Shown here in pieces: positions 35,759 to 44,624 of a stretch of 64,000 bases of DNA (the stretch's first letter is position 1; each line of letters opens with the position of its first letter). The notes under the pieces were generated by a model that was given only the letters and a program-made list of their open reading frames with translations, ran no database searches and was not told where the DNA came from. Source of the stretch: Shimia sp. CNT1-13L.2 (GTDB lineage Bacteria > Pseudomonadota > Alphaproteobacteria > Rhodobacterales > Rhodobacteraceae); assembly GCF_024331145.1 (NCBI RefSeq), contig NZ_JANDJO010000001.1, positions 434,001-498,000 on the forward strand, written 5' to 3'. The position numbers were made by a program, and so were the translations under genes.

Positions 35759-36382
35759 TTAGAACGGAATATCGGGGCCTCTGTGTTCTTCGAGCCGCAG
35801 TTCAGCCGAACGCTTGGTCCAAAATCTTCTACGCAGTTCAGACAGCTCCGGCAGGTCAGCCTCGTCAATCACACCGGGGAGGGCATCCAACATTTCCGCA
35901 GCATACTGCTTTTTGAGATACCGCCTGATGGTCATGGTGACATCACGGATCAGTGCGCCATACTTGTCCACGTACTGACGTGATACGGGAACGCCGCCAG
36001 CGGCTTCGGCTTCAATCTCGGCGGCAGAAAGCTTGTGCGATGAGATTGCCTCAGAGCACTGGGACACCAAGCTCCCAATCTCCTTGAGCCAGTTCGCAAT
36101 TTTGGGATCGTCAATTTCCGCCAACTTAGCGATGAGATACGCGCGGTTGAACAAGAACAACCGTTCTTCACCTCGTAGGTCAGCAAGGCTTCGCCTATCA
36201 ACCAACTTTCCCAGCTTGGCACCAAATGCTTCACACAGAGGCTCCCAGAAGAACTCACCAATCCATTCTCCATACGAAGGGCGTAGGGGCCTAGTAATCG
36301 GCCCATCAGCCCCACCAAGCAAAGCATCCAGATCAGCCAAACATTGCTGTGAATTCGTCTTGTAATGATGCTCTTTGGACAC
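35759..36382 (-). CDS. Hypothetical protein next to piPolB
   Basis: 207 residues (GTG start at 36382, GGGGG 8 bp upstream; TTG at 36397 is an alternative). Not recognised. Helix-rich and polar, ending RRRFWTKRSAELRLEEHRGPDIPF; contains RPSYGEWIGEFFWEPLCEAFG. It starts 33 bp downstream of the piPolB stop, so it is probably translated from the same mRNA and may be a polymerase partner. Confidence 0.6.
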   Translation of the reverse strand: MSKEHHYKTNSQQCLADLDALLGGADGPITRPLRPSYGEWIGEFFWEPLCEAFGAKLGKLVDRRSLADLRGEERLFLFNRAYLIAKLAEIDDPKIANWLKEIGSLVSQCSEAISSHKLSAAEIEAEAAGGVPVSRQYVDKYGALIRDVTMTIRRYLKKQYAAEMLDALPGVIDEADLPELSELRRRFWTKRSAELRLEEHRGPDIPF

Positions 36383-36415
36383 GAACAAATCCCCCAAATC
36401 TTTGATGAATACGAA

Positions 36416-39172
36416 CTACGTGGAAGCGGCAGAACGTGCCACTGTTTCAGATTGCTCAACGTCTAGGTTGAACGCCGCCACCGGCGTCAGAAACACATCG
36501 ACTTCTAGCAGCGGAAACAACTCCTGTTTCACCTGTTTCAAGACGGCCACGGTCTCGGCTGTTCGCGGCACCTGATGTGGGGTGAAGACGGTTTTCTTCC
36601 GAGCGTTATCCACGTCCGTCTTCACACATGGGACATCCAACTCGTCCGCCAGCACCTCGGCAAATTCCTTCGCCTTCAGCTTGGAGACATTTTCCAAGTG
36701 TTCCCGACCAAAGGCTTTGGGCTTCAGTTCATGTGTTCCGGCTTTTCTCAGTTTATGGGCGATGACCAAATCACGACGCAAGCGCTTTAGCGGGCCGTTC
36801 TCGGTTGCCAAATGCCGACCTGCATCACCTTGGGCTGCCAGCTTGCCTTCAAAGAACGAGGCAAAGTCTTGGTAGTCGGCAACGGATTTCAGGCAGTGAG
36901 GATTGCCTTTGTTGTATTGCGACCAGATTACGCGGGTGGTGTTGAACTGATCGACCGTTTCCCAAGGCTGTGTGGAGAAGGCCAGATGTTCACAGGTCTT
37001 GCCCTCGCCATAGGAGGCCAACACATCACCCGCCTTGTCGGGCTTCCGCTTCCAATCGAACTCCATCGATAACCGCTTGACCATTGTCTTATCCACGAAG
37101 TCCATGCCCTGTTCGTACATCTCGCGAATGCCCGTGCCCATGGTCACGGTCAGCGTGTCGGTGGGCTTGCGTTCAAAGAACAGTTTTGTGATCTCGGCAT
37201 TCTGTTCGGACTTGTTCAGCACGCCTTCAAGCTTGATACCGCCTTTGGCCAAAACAACCTTTTCGTCATCCTTGGGGTTCATGCCGGTGCCATCCCAATC
37301 GGAGGCCTCAGACGGCTTCAAGGTGGCCTGCCCACGGGTACGCCAGCCCACAGGCTGACGGATGATATGCTTGATCTCGTAGATACCCCATTCGCCAGCA
37401 AGCCGTCGTCTGGCGTCCAGATATCTTTGCCCCAAGGGGCCAGCATGAACAACATCCCGCATCTGTTGATCCGTGGCTGTTGTCAGAAAGCCGTCTGTCG
37501 TCACGCTGAAGATTTGAACGCTTTCGGGAAGGGCGTTCATGATTTCACCCAGCACACCCCGACAGAAAGCCGTGATGAAGGCGGCATAGACAGGATTAGT
37601 GATCTTGCTGGGTTCCAACGGCTTGGTCTCGGCATCCCGCAGATCGTATATCCGCCGCTCTCTCAACCCTTGAGCGGTTTTGCCATAGGTGGAATTCACA
37701 AGCTCTTTCCAGAAGAGGTTGTCCAGAGTCTTCTTGGGATACTTGGAACGTTCGGCAATGCAGTTGCGGGCAAAGCCTGAGAAGGGGCGTTTCGCGGGAG
37801 CATATTCCTCTGTCCGGCTGATAATCCTGTCAGAGTCGATCTGCCGACCTTCAACCAAACTGATCTTGCACCCAAGTCGTTTGGCCAAAAGGATTTCGCT
37901 GATGTGGGTAGTGCTGTTGCCTTTTCTTGGAAACAGCAAGCCATTCTCCGTTCGCACCGGCAAAACCGGATATCTCACGTCTTCTGGGAACTCGAAGTCC
38001 ACATTGGCAAAGGCCAGATCATCCACGGCAAAACGGGTAAGCAATTCCTCGGTGCTGCCTATCGCTCTGATCGTGTCCCAGTGAGGCGCACCGATAATCG
38101 CCATGGCCGAAGGATACGCACTCGTCAGATCATAATCGTACCAAACACCTTCTAGCGCAGGGCCAAACCAGAATTGCTCGTTGCGCCCCCCATGATAACA
38201 CTCGGTAAAAAAGTCCTCGTTCCAATGCAGCTTGCTTGTCGAGACAATCCGCTTGCGGGACTGAAAGCGATTGTTCTTCTTACTCCAATATTTCTCGATC
38301 ACCTCTTCCTTCGCCACGATGTCCAGAGGATGAACACCATGGCTTGCCCAATACTCTTGGATCAAATCAACGCCGATGGAGGTTAGCGTCACGGGCAGTT
38401 TGAACTTGCCAGTCTTTTCAAAATAAAGGCGGATGATACGTGAGGTGTAGTGGGCACAAATCTCAGCATCCCGAATGGCATAGTCTCGAAACAGCCGCCA
38501 ATCGCGCTCCATGAACACCGCCATATGCCGCTTCAGATACAGCTCTTCTTCCGGATCATCAGCGAGCTTCAACTTTTCAAATCCAAGGATATCGCCAAGC
38601 TGCGCCAGACTTCTGGCACCCGTAGGAGCCAGCGCAATCGTATCCCTGATCTTCACACCAAGACGAATGGCTTTCCGGCCTTTGCCCTGAGGCAGTTTGA
38701 CCGCAATGTCCTTGCTGACATTCATGAACAGGCTTCGAACGTTTTCGAGGTTCAGGCTGGCGCGTTTGTCCTCATCCTTGAAGTCGCTGAACCCCGGCAC
38801 ATCTGCTCGTGTGAAGTGGGCCACCAGATAGATATCGACGGGCAGCTTTAAACCCGGATGAGCACGGAAGCCCGCCGCCAAAGCATGGGTGACAAACTCA
38901 GATAGCGTCAGCCGATCCTCGTCCCGACGCCCTTTCGGCAGAACAATCCCCGACCAGCTTGGCTCTTCCCCGTCATTGCTTCGCGTTATCACCCTACAGC
39001 TAAACTGGTAGGACAGAACCTTGTTTCTGATCTCCACCAACCCATCAGCATTCACGAACTCTTCCCGCTGATACTCGGTATCAAAGCCAATAATCAGATA
39101 GCGGGGATAGGCCGATTTTGGATTGTTCTTCGGCAGAAACTGCTCTTTGCTGAATGTCATATTGGCTTGCAT
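36416..39172 (-). CDS. Primer-independent family-B DNA polymerase (piPolB)
   Basis: 918 residues. 3'-5' exonuclease: ExoI DTEY at 31-34, ExoII AHFTRADVPGF near 119-128, ExoIII YAIRDAE near 231-237. Polymerase: motif A YDYDLTSAYPSAM (345-357), motif B KELVNSTYGKTAQG (489-502), motif C SVTTDGFLT (556-564; TTDG instead of the usual DTDS) and RTRGQ (611-615; the KTRG-type motif in place of KxY). These variants fit the primer-independent clade, which initiates DNA synthesis de novo, and not protein-primed or replicative PolB. ATG at 39172; MTFSKEQ 4 codons later is the alternative. No terminal-protein gene is needed for this type. Confidence 0.88.
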   Translation of the reverse strand: MQANMTFSKEQFLPKNNPKSAYPRYLIIGFDTEYQREEFVNADGLVEIRNKVLSYQFSCRVITRSNDGEEPSWSGIVLPKGRRDEDRLTLSEFVTHALAAGFRAHPGLKLPVDIYLVAHFTRADVPGFSDFKDEDKRASLNLENVRSLFMNVSKDIAVKLPQGKGRKAIRLGVKIRDTIALAPTGARSLAQLGDILGFEKLKLADDPEEELYLKRHMAVFMERDWRLFRDYAIRDAEICAHYTSRIIRLYFEKTGKFKLPVTLTSIGVDLIQEYWASHGVHPLDIVAKEEVIEKYWSKKNNRFQSRKRIVSTSKLHWNEDFFTECYHGGRNEQFWFGPALEGVWYDYDLTSAYPSAMAIIGAPHWDTIRAIGSTEELLTRFAVDDLAFANVDFEFPEDVRYPVLPVRTENGLLFPRKGNSTTHISEILLAKRLGCKISLVEGRQIDSDRIISRTEEYAPAKRPFSGFARNCIAERSKYPKKTLDNLFWKELVNSTYGKTAQGLRERRIYDLRDAETKPLEPSKITNPVYAAFITAFCRGVLGEIMNALPESVQIFSVTTDGFLTTATDQQMRDVVHAGPLGQRYLDARRRLAGEWGIYEIKHIIRQPVGWRTRGQATLKPSEASDWDGTGMNPKDDEKVVLAKGGIKLEGVLNKSEQNAEITKLFFERKPTDTLTVTMGTGIREMYEQGMDFVDKTMVKRLSMEFDWKRKPDKAGDVLASYGEGKTCEHLAFSTQPWETVDQFNTTRVIWSQYNKGNPHCLKSVADYQDFASFFEGKLAAQGDAGRHLATENGPLKRLRRDLVIAHKLRKAGTHELKPKAFGREHLENVSKLKAKEFAEVLADELDVPCVKTDVDNARKKTVFTPHQVPRTAETVAVLKQVKQELFPLLEVDVFLTPVAAFNLDVEQSETVARSAAST

Positions 39173-39881
39173 GGAAACCTGAATTGCAGTGAGACTGAGG
39201 CAACGGCGTCGCCAAGTCAGAAATGGTAAAAGTTGGGCCACTACACCCATATGGAACTTTTACTATTTTTGCATTCCAATTCACAAGACCGGGGGAGAAT
39301 TCACCCCTCATTCCAGAGACTGTGGGACATTCTCCCAAATTTGCCAAACCGCCACCAATGCACCTGCATCGGCGTATAAATACCATCACACAACAACACA
39401 TACCGACCATATAAAGCCATATTGAACACAGCTCGTAGCTCTCTCGTATCAGGACAGCGATACAAACAAACACATAGCCAGCCCGAAGCGTCATGCGATC
39501 AGAAGATAATCTCCGTCGGACGGTGCAGAACCGAATTTAGTAGGTCAGCAGACATGACGTCATCGAAAAGTAGGGTCAGGAGACAGCGTAAGCCGGGGGA
39601 AGGATGAAAGCCCCCATCAGAGAGCCAGAGCAAAGAATTGTCATCACGAGACGGGGAAGTGCCGTCGCCGAGCTAGCCAAATTGCCATCCACAGGCGGCT
39701 AGTCCATCGGTCCGCTGTTAGAGCAGCACGTAGGCTGAGACCGGATAACCGCCAGCCGAGCTTTGGAAAGCAATCGTGTGTGGATGGTTTGTCAGACCTC
39801 TTGGTCTCACATGCTTCTCCTGAGCGGATAGGAAAAGTATGTTCAAAATCCAAATAATCCCAAATAGATACAAACGAAGTT

Positions 39882-39902
39882 CTTGATCATGAAATGATCA
39901 AG
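39882..39902. repeat. Perfect inverted repeat upstream of piPolB
   Basis: CTTGATCAT, loop GAA, ATGATCAAG: nine perfect pairs, tight loop, about 710 bp upstream of the polymerase start. Confidence 0.6.
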
Positions 39903-39984
39903 CCATGGTCCCAATGTTTGTCTATGGCTTCACTTCGTGAAGTGCTTCGCAGGTGCTTGAGAACTTTATTGGTTGGTTGGGCTG

Positions 39985-40036
39985 GGCGGGCTGAGTATTG
40001 AGTTCGGCCTTTGGCCAAACAGGCTTTCAGCCCGCC
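39985..40036. repeat. 10-bp inverted repeat with nested GGCC/GGCC
   Basis: GGCGGGCTGA pairs with TCAGCCCGCC across 32 bases; the loop itself contains GGCCTTTGGCC. It lies just past the stop of the DUF6641-like gene, so a transcription-end role is also possible. Confidence 0.5.
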
Positions 40037-40045
40037 ATCAGCATT

Positions 40046-40411
40046 TCATTTAGTAAACCGGCTGCGGATCGTGCTGGCGGCTTCCATCAACACATCGTCC
40101 AACTTACCCTCATCTGCCAGCGCCTTCAGTTTTTGAAGGTTCTTGGCAACGTCGGCCACATCCACACACTTGATCGCATTCAGGCCGGGGGCCAGTTCCA
40201 GAGGTGTCCGTCCATAACGGGGAGAGATGAACCAATTCCCATCATCAGACTTCCAAACCCATGTGCTGGTGATTGTGTTGGACCCATCATCGGGCACACC
40301 GGCCAGCTGCTTATCGACAGTAGCGATGAACTTCTGACGGCGTTGGGCAAACGGCTGGATCGCTTTCGGCTTCTCAGCGGCTTCAAGTTTGAACTGTTTC
40401 TCAAGTGCCAT
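40046..40411 (-). CDS. DUF6641-like small hypothetical
   Basis: 121 residues. N-terminal KFKLEAAEKPKAIQPFAQRRQKFIATVDKQLAG followed by WVWKSDDGNWFISPRYGRTPLELAPGLNAI and a helical end (LKALADEGKLDDVLMEAAS). This resembles DUF6641, a small family often carried near integrases; assignment is moderate. ATG at 40411 with GAGGAG upstream. Function unknown. Confidence 0.6.
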   Translation of the reverse strand: MALEKQFKLEAAEKPKAIQPFAQRRQKFIATVDKQLAGVPDDGSNTITSTWVWKSDDGNWFISPRYGRTPLELAPGLNAIKCVDVADVAKNLQKLKALADEGKLDDVLMEAASTIRSRFTK

Positions 40412-40551
40412 TTGGGTCTCCTCTTGTGACCACAACGGCGTCCCTTGGGTCACGGGGAGAGGGCAACGGCTCATGGGAGTACAAAGGGGTTTAATATCCC
40501 CGTTCCTGAGCTTACCAATTCAGTGAAACACTTGAAATCCAATAGGTTGTT

Positions 40552-40980
40552 ATGTCCGATCTAAGAAATTACTTACATCAGCCCGTGAGCTCTAAATTTG
40601 AAGATAACCTCAAGATCATAGCCGCCCACACCGTTTTGTCATTGCAAGCTCGAGTCCACAGAAAAGGCACTCAGGAAACCCGACGAAGAGAGATCAAGTC
40701 GAGAATGATAGATTTCAAGTGGTCCAATGGTAAAGCTTCAGCTTACTCGAAATTGGTTGAGAATTTGATCTCCACACTTACTGGAATTCACGGTGTTTCA
40801 AAGTTGTCCGCCAAATCATCATTCTGGGATGACTGGGAACAAATGGATACTGAAAAGCGCTTTCATAGGGTTCATGCCGAGCTTTTTGGCTTCACGACTG
40901 CAAGGCGGATTAACACGATTGTACAGCTCTGCAGGCATTTCAAAGTGAGGTACGGCAATTCTCAACCTCCATTTGAATAG
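40552..40980 (+). CDS. Hypothetical protein, island orphan
   Basis: 142 residues, basic N-terminal half (RVHRKGTQETRRREIKSRM), no recognised domain. ATG at 40552 with AATAGGTTGTT upstream. Divergent from the DUF6641-like gene, 140 bp gap. Function unknown. Confidence 0.5.
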   Translation: MSDLRNYLHQPVSSKFEDNLKIIAAHTVLSLQARVHRKGTQETRRREIKSRMIDFKWSNGKASAYSKLVENLISTLTGIHGVSKLSAKSSFWDDWEQMDTEKRFHRVHAELFGFTTARRINTIVQLCRHFKVRYGNSQPPFE

Positions 40981-41063
40981 AAAACTGCTCACTGTGCCAA
41001 AACTCGTAACAGCAAAGGTAGCGTTCGGAGACTTGAAAGCCAGCTAGGTTGAAAATTCCGCTC

Positions 41064-42251
41064 TCAATCATCACCGTTGGTCTGCAAGTTCTCAATCAAC
41101 TCCTTCGTTGGAGCCATCTTCTGCAAATAGAACCGCTCTAGCTGATCCACGGACGTCCCAGCATTCTTGGCCAGCGTATAAAGATTTACCCGTCCCTTGG
41201 AGCTTCTGAGGCGGGCTTGGATGGCATAGTGACGGAGGGAGTAGGGGGACAACTTTCTGTCTTCATCCACCAAATCGGCCTTTTCCAAAATGTGGTTGAA
41301 CAAACGGCGGGCTGTATTGATTGCGGTTCGACGGTTTGGGTACTCCGGCATCCACACATAGTCATCCCGATCTGGCTCCACCGGGTCAAATGGGTTCCGG
41401 TCCCCTTTGTAGATCACGACACCCAGCTTCAACGTCACACTGGTTCGCTTGCCTGTCTTGCCGCCACGGACAGAGATTTCCAAATGCGGCGGGTCAGTCA
41501 TTTCCTGAACGTCTTTGTGTTTCAGGCCGAACAACTCCCCTTCGGTCGGACGAAGGAAGCTGTGAACGACAAAGCGGAACATTCTGACATGATGGCCGGT
41601 GAGCTGAACACCACGCACCCTGTCGCCGCGTTTGGCACAAGCATTCGCGGCCTTCATGAATTGCCGATACTCGCTGTCTGAGAACGTGTGCCGTGGCGTG
41701 TCCACAGTTTTGATCTTTGGCATCACGGGCAGGACATTTAGAATCCCATCCTCGACAGCCAACGCCAATACCTTGCGGATAATGATCACATGTTTCGATT
41801 TGGTAGAATGGGCCAGAGGCTTTTTCCGGTTCCCGTCCAGATGTGTCAGGTAGTCACGAACCATCCCCGTGGTAATCTTGGTGACGTCATACTTCCCGAA
41901 ATAGACGATCAGACCATCCTTAGAACGGTTCAGGAGTTTGTTATCCCCCTCTGACCACTTTGACTGCCCCTTCTGCATTGCCATCAGTTTCTTGGCATAG
42001 TGTTCGAAGCTGGTAGCCTTGGTCTTGGCATGATCGCTGTTGGCCTTGCTTCGGAAGCTGTCGGCATACTCATAGGCCACTTCTGCCGCTTCGAGACGAG
42101 AGGTCTCCTTGGAAGACTTGGAAACATACTTTCCGGCAATCGGATCCCAGAGACGGATCAGCCAGTAAGGGCTCCGAGGCGTCAGGAGAATGGCCAGACC
42201 TTTTCGAAGGTGTTTGATCTTGAGTATTCGATTTTTGGATTCTTTGGCCAA
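41064..42251 (-). CDS. Tyrosine recombinase/integrase
   Basis: 395 residues: an N-terminal arm-binding region, a core-binding domain (about 75-180) and the catalytic domain with R234 (SFLRPTEGELFGL), K265 (RGGKTGKR), LRH at 339-341 and Tyr375 (LERFY). It recombines the 47-bp repeats, which are the tRNA-Phe 3' end. The reading frame opens with TTG at 42251 and has no internal ATG before about residue 90, so TTG is probable though its ribosome site is weak. Lies 99 bp from the tRNA, the usual place for an integrase that targets a tRNA 3' end. Confidence 0.93.
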   Translation of the reverse strand: MAKESKNRILKIKHLRKGLAILLTPRSPYWLIRLWDPIAGKYVSKSSKETSRLEAAEVAYEYADSFRSKANSDHAKTKATSFEHYAKKLMAMQKGQSKWSEGDNKLLNRSKDGLIVYFGKYDVTKITTGMVRDYLTHLDGNRKKPLAHSTKSKHVIIIRKVLALAVEDGILNVLPVMPKIKTVDTPRHTFSDSEYRQFMKAANACAKRGDRVRGVQLTGHHVRMFRFVVHSFLRPTEGELFGLKHKDVQEMTDPPHLEISVRGGKTGKRTSVTLKLGVVIYKGDRNPFDPVEPDRDDYVWMPEYPNRRTAINTARRLFNHILEKADLVDEDRKLSPYSLRHYAIQARLRSSKGRVNLYTLAKNAGTSVDQLERFYLQKMAPTKELIENLQTNGDD

Positions 42252-42269
42252 ATCAGACCCGTCGGAAGA

Positions 42270-42291
42270 GTGTATAACTGTGTATAACTTT
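42270..42291. repeat. Tandem 10-bp GTGTATAACT repeat near right end
   Basis: Two exact copies (42270-42279 and 42280-42289), the second containing TGTGTATAA. It matches 25009-25020 near the left end. Possible integrase arm sites or DnaA boxes, just upstream of the integrase start. Confidence 0.6.
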
Positions 42292-42350
42292 TACGGACGA
42301 AATCCGAAGGTTTCAACGAACCAAATAAATCAACAATTTCAGTGATTTAG

Positions 42351-42397
42351 TGGTGCCCGGGGGCGGAATCGAACCACCGACACGAGGATTTTCAATC
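42351..42397. repeat. Attachment-site repeat inside intact tRNA-Phe (attR-like)
   Basis: 47 bp identical to 24914-24960. Runs from the CCA end through the T arm, variable region and anticodon stem 3' side to the anticodon loop. Confidence 0.92.
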
Positions 42398-42425
42398 CAC
42401 TGCTCTACCCCTGAGCTACCCGGGC
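42351..42425 (-). tRNA. tRNA-Phe (anticodon GAA), integration target
   Basis: Minus-strand cloverleaf: acceptor GCCCGGG/CCCGGGC, D arm GCTC AGGGGTA GAGC, anticodon loop TTGAAAA (GAA), T arm with GGTTCGATTCC, and encoded CCA at 42351-42353. The tRNA is intact; only its 3' 47 bases are duplicated at the island's left end, so integration preserved the gene. Confidence 0.96.
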
Positions 42426-42502
42426 ACGGGTGAACATCTCTGTTCGGGTTGCGGCGTTCTATGTCAGCTTTGGGGGGCTGTCCAGAGGGTTTTGCAAAAA
42501 AA

Positions 42503-42685
42503 TCAGTGCAGTCGGTCGTTTTGTTTGGCGATCTCTTCCAGCGCCTCGATCTGCTCTTCCGGATCCTGCGAGGCGACCGCGTATTCCTCGCCGAACCAGC
42601 GCCCCAGATCGACATCCGCGCAGCGTTTCGAACAGAACGGACGGTAGGCCTGAACCGTGTCTTTCCGGCAGATCGGACAGGCCAT
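42503..42685 (-). CDS. yacG: DNA gyrase inhibitor/zinc-binding protein YacG
   Basis: 60 residues with the zinc motif CPICR...FCSKRCADVDLGRW (CxxC and CSKRC) and an acidic C-terminus, the normal YacG layout. YacG binds zinc and inhibits gyrase. ATG at 42685 shares one base with the rng stop (TGATG), indicating coupling. Confidence 0.92.
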   Translation of the reverse strand: MACPICRKDTVQAYRPFCSKRCADVDLGRWFGEEYAVASQDPEEQIEALEEIAKQNDRLH

Positions 42686-43704
42686 CAGATCAGCCCCCGC
42701 ACCGCCACACGGGCGCGTTTGCGCTGGAGTTCATAGTGGCCAAGCGGCGTCCAGCCGGCCAGCACCGTATCCACCGAATCCGCCTTGAAGGCCGCCCTGA
42801 GCGCGCCTTCAAAGCCGCGCCGGTCTTTCTTGGCCATCGGGGCGAGGTCGAGCGTAATCTGGCCGCCAAGGCCGCGCACACGCAGGGCCGCGGGCAGGGC
42901 ACGCGCCAGGGCAAAGTTCGCCTTGGCGCCCGCCGCGGGCGAGGTATCGCCGCCGGTGTTCACATCGACCGCCACCAGCGCACGGGTCGGTTCGACAAAG
43001 GCATAGGCACCGCCCTCGAGCGGCACGCGCGCGCCCTTCACGTCTTCCAGGGCATCCAGCACGCCGTGGGTCTCGAATCCCCCTGGCTCCGACACAATCT
43101 CGGCCGGCTCCACCCACTCGCGCCAGGCCTCGACATGTGGGCCGTCGCCTTCGGTGAGCTTTTCCATGTCGCCCTCGGCATCCGCCATCACCGCGCGCGC
43201 CATATCGACCATGGCGGCGATGTCCTCGGCGATCTCCTCGGGGTCGGCCTCGGCACAGGAGGAGCGCATGATCAGCCCCATTTCCTCGCCGTCCATCACC
43301 TCGTGGGCAATCCCCAGAAGCGTGTCGCGCAGATCATCGTCGCGGATCGAGCGGCTGATATTCAGCCCCGGCGCCTCGGGGGTGACAATGGCATAGCGGC
43401 TCTTGAACAAAAGCTTCTGCGTCACCGGGATCGCCTTGCCATCCTCGGCATAGCCCGTCACCTGCACCAGCAACGGCTGACCGGGCGAAAGCCCCTTGAC
43501 CTGGCGCAGGAACACATTGCCATCGGGGGTGCGCAGGAACATGCCGCCCTGCCCTTTCACCGGACGGTCGGCAATGGCGCGATAGATCGTGCCGGGGCGC
43601 GGCGCATCCCCGTCGATCAGGAAATCGCTCAGCTTGCCATCCACCATCAGGGCCGCGGCCTCGCGGTCACCGATGTGGTCGAGAATGATCTGGCTGCCCT
43701 TCAT
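42685..43704 (-). CDS. rng: Ribonuclease E/G family protein
   Basis: 339 residues, the short alphaproteobacterial RNase G-like form. It lacks the long C-terminal scaffold of RNase E. The active site is [50 protein letters not shown] with the metal-binding Asp pair, and the N-terminal S1-like part is recognisable ([21 protein letters not shown]). ATG at 43704 overlaps the maf stop (ATGA). Confidence 0.9.
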   Translation of the reverse strand: MKGSQIILDHIGDREAAALMVDGKLSDFLIDGDAPRPGTIYRAIADRPVKGQGGMFLRTPDGNVFLRQVKGLSPGQPLLVQVTGYAEDGKAIPVTQKLLFKSRYAIVTPEAPGLNISRSIRDDDLRDTLLGIAHEVMDGEEMGLIMRSSCAEADPEEIAEDIAAMVDMARAVMADAEGDMEKLTEGDGPHVEAWREWVEPAEIVSEPGGFETHGVLDALEDVKGARVPLEGGAYAFVEPTRALVAVDVNTGGDTSPAAGAKANFALARALPAALRVRGLGGQITLDLAPMAKKDRRGFEGALRAAFKADSVDTVLAGWTPLGHYELQRKRARVAVRGLI

Positions 43705-44279
43705 GATGTTTCCTTGTAAAGCGGGTATCCGGCCGCCTGCAAAAGCGTGGCCGTCTCGGCCACCGGCAGGCCCATGATACCTGTGAACGATCCGCTGATC
43801 CACGGAATGAAGGCCCCGGCCGGGCCCTGGATCGCATAGCCCCCCGCCTTGCCCTGCCAGTCACCGGTGGCAAGATAGGCGTTCAGCTCATCATCGCTCA
43901 GGCGTTTCATCTTGACCGCGCTCACCACGGTCTTTTCCCAAAGGCGGTCGCCACGGCGCAGGGCCACGCTGGTGATCACCTGATGCCGCCTGCCCGCCAG
44001 CGACAACAGGAACTCTGCGGCCTGCCCGGCATCTGCGGGCTTGCCCATGATGCGGCGGCCCAGCGCAACGGTGGTGTCGGCGCACAACACGATGTCGCCG
44101 GCGTCGGCCTGAACGGCCATCGCCTTCTCGCGGGCGATCCGCTCGCAGTACGGGCGGGGCAACTCACCTTTTCGTGGGTCTTCGTCGATATCGGGCGGGC
44201 GGATATCATCCGCCACCACACCGATCTGCAACAAGAGGTCCTTGCGGCGCGGGCTGCCGGAGCCGAGGATCAGTTTCAT
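43701..44279 (-). CDS. maf: Maf-type nucleoside triphosphate pyrophosphatase
   Basis: 192 residues: the Maf signature [14 protein letters not shown] at the N-terminus, [18 protein letters not shown] with the catalytic region, [13 protein letters not shown], and [31 protein letters not shown]. Maf hydrolyses dTTP/UTP or modified nucleotides. ATG at 44279; overlaps rng by 4 bp. Confidence 0.94.
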   Translation of the reverse strand: MKLILGSGSPRRKDLLLQIGVVADDIRPPDIDEDPRKGELPRPYCERIAREKAMAVQADAGDIVLCADTTVALGRRIMGKPADAGQAAEFLLSLAGRRHQVITSVALRRGDRLWEKTVVSAVKMKRLSDDELNAYLATGDWQGKAGGYAIQGPAGAFIPWISGSFTGIMGLPVAETATLLQAAGYPLYKETS

Positions 44280-44324
44280 GCCATCGGTCCTGTCTTGATG
44301 CCGCGCCACGAGGGCAGTCTGCGC

Positions 44325-44543
44325 TTACTTGAAGCGGTAGTTGATCCGACCCTTGGTCAGATCGTAGGGGGTCATTTCCACCTGAACCCGGTCGCCAGCC
44401 AGAACACGGATGCGGTTCTTGCGCATCTTGCCTGCCGTATGTGCGATGATCTCATGGCCGTTCTCAAGCTCGACCCGAAACGTCGCATTGGGCAGGAGTT
44501 CCTTCACGACACCGGGAAATTCGAGCAGTTCTTCCTTGGCCAT
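44325..44543 (-). CDS. infA: Translation initiation factor IF-1
   Basis: 72 residues, an S1-like beta barrel: [72 protein letters not shown] at 44543 has GAAGGAGA upstream. First gene of the infA-maf-rng-yacG group. Confidence 0.97.
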   Translation of the reverse strand: MAKEELLEFPGVVKELLPNATFRVELENGHEIIAHTAGKMRKNRIRVLAGDRVQVEMTPYDLTKGRINYRFK

Positions 44544-44578
44544 GTTATCTCCTTCACAAAACACCCGGCTTTTCGCGG

Positions 44579-44620
44579 GCTGCCCCTAAATGGGGGCAAA
44601 CGGCCTGATTTTCAAGGCCG
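44579..44620 (-). terminator. Hairpins between the nitrilase-like gene and infA
   Basis: TGCCCC/GGGGCA (44581-44598) and GGCCT/AGGCC (44602-44619), in the 80-bp gap. Either could end transcription from the upstream gene; no strong T-run. Confidence 0.4.
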
Positions 44621-44624
44621 ATTC

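Larger units (their letters stand above)
39173..40045. other. Non-coding stretch with inverted repeats, next to piPolB
   Basis: About 870 bp without a credible gene. It includes ATGACGTCAT (39554-39563), a 9-bp inverted repeat with a 3-base loop (39882-39902), CTTCAC/GTGAAG (about 39929-39943) and a 10-bp inverted repeat (39985-40036). Such clustering beside a replicase suggests a replication or control region, or terminators; unproven. Confidence 0.4.
24914..42397. mobile_element. Pipolin-like integrated element (piPolB island) in tRNA-Phe
   Basis: A 17.4-kb AT-richer segment lies between two 47-bp direct repeats. It holds a tyrosine recombinase beside the tRNA, a piPolB-type DNA polymerase and about a dozen other genes, with no sign of a relaxase, capsid or terminase. 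Pipolins are integrated/excisable replicons defined by piPolB and flanking att repeats at tRNA genes. The serine recombinase at 33.9 kb may be a second, later insertion. Boundaries are exact to the repeat, not to the crossover base. Confidence 0.85.

Noticed and set aside
36416-39172. Protein-primed (phi29-type) polymerase
   Set aside because: No terminal-protein gene is recognised, and motif C and RTRG match the primer-independent type better.
42503-42600. A second tRNA or att copy right of tRNA-Phe
   Set aside because: No other match to the 47-bp repeat or cloverleaf is visible there.
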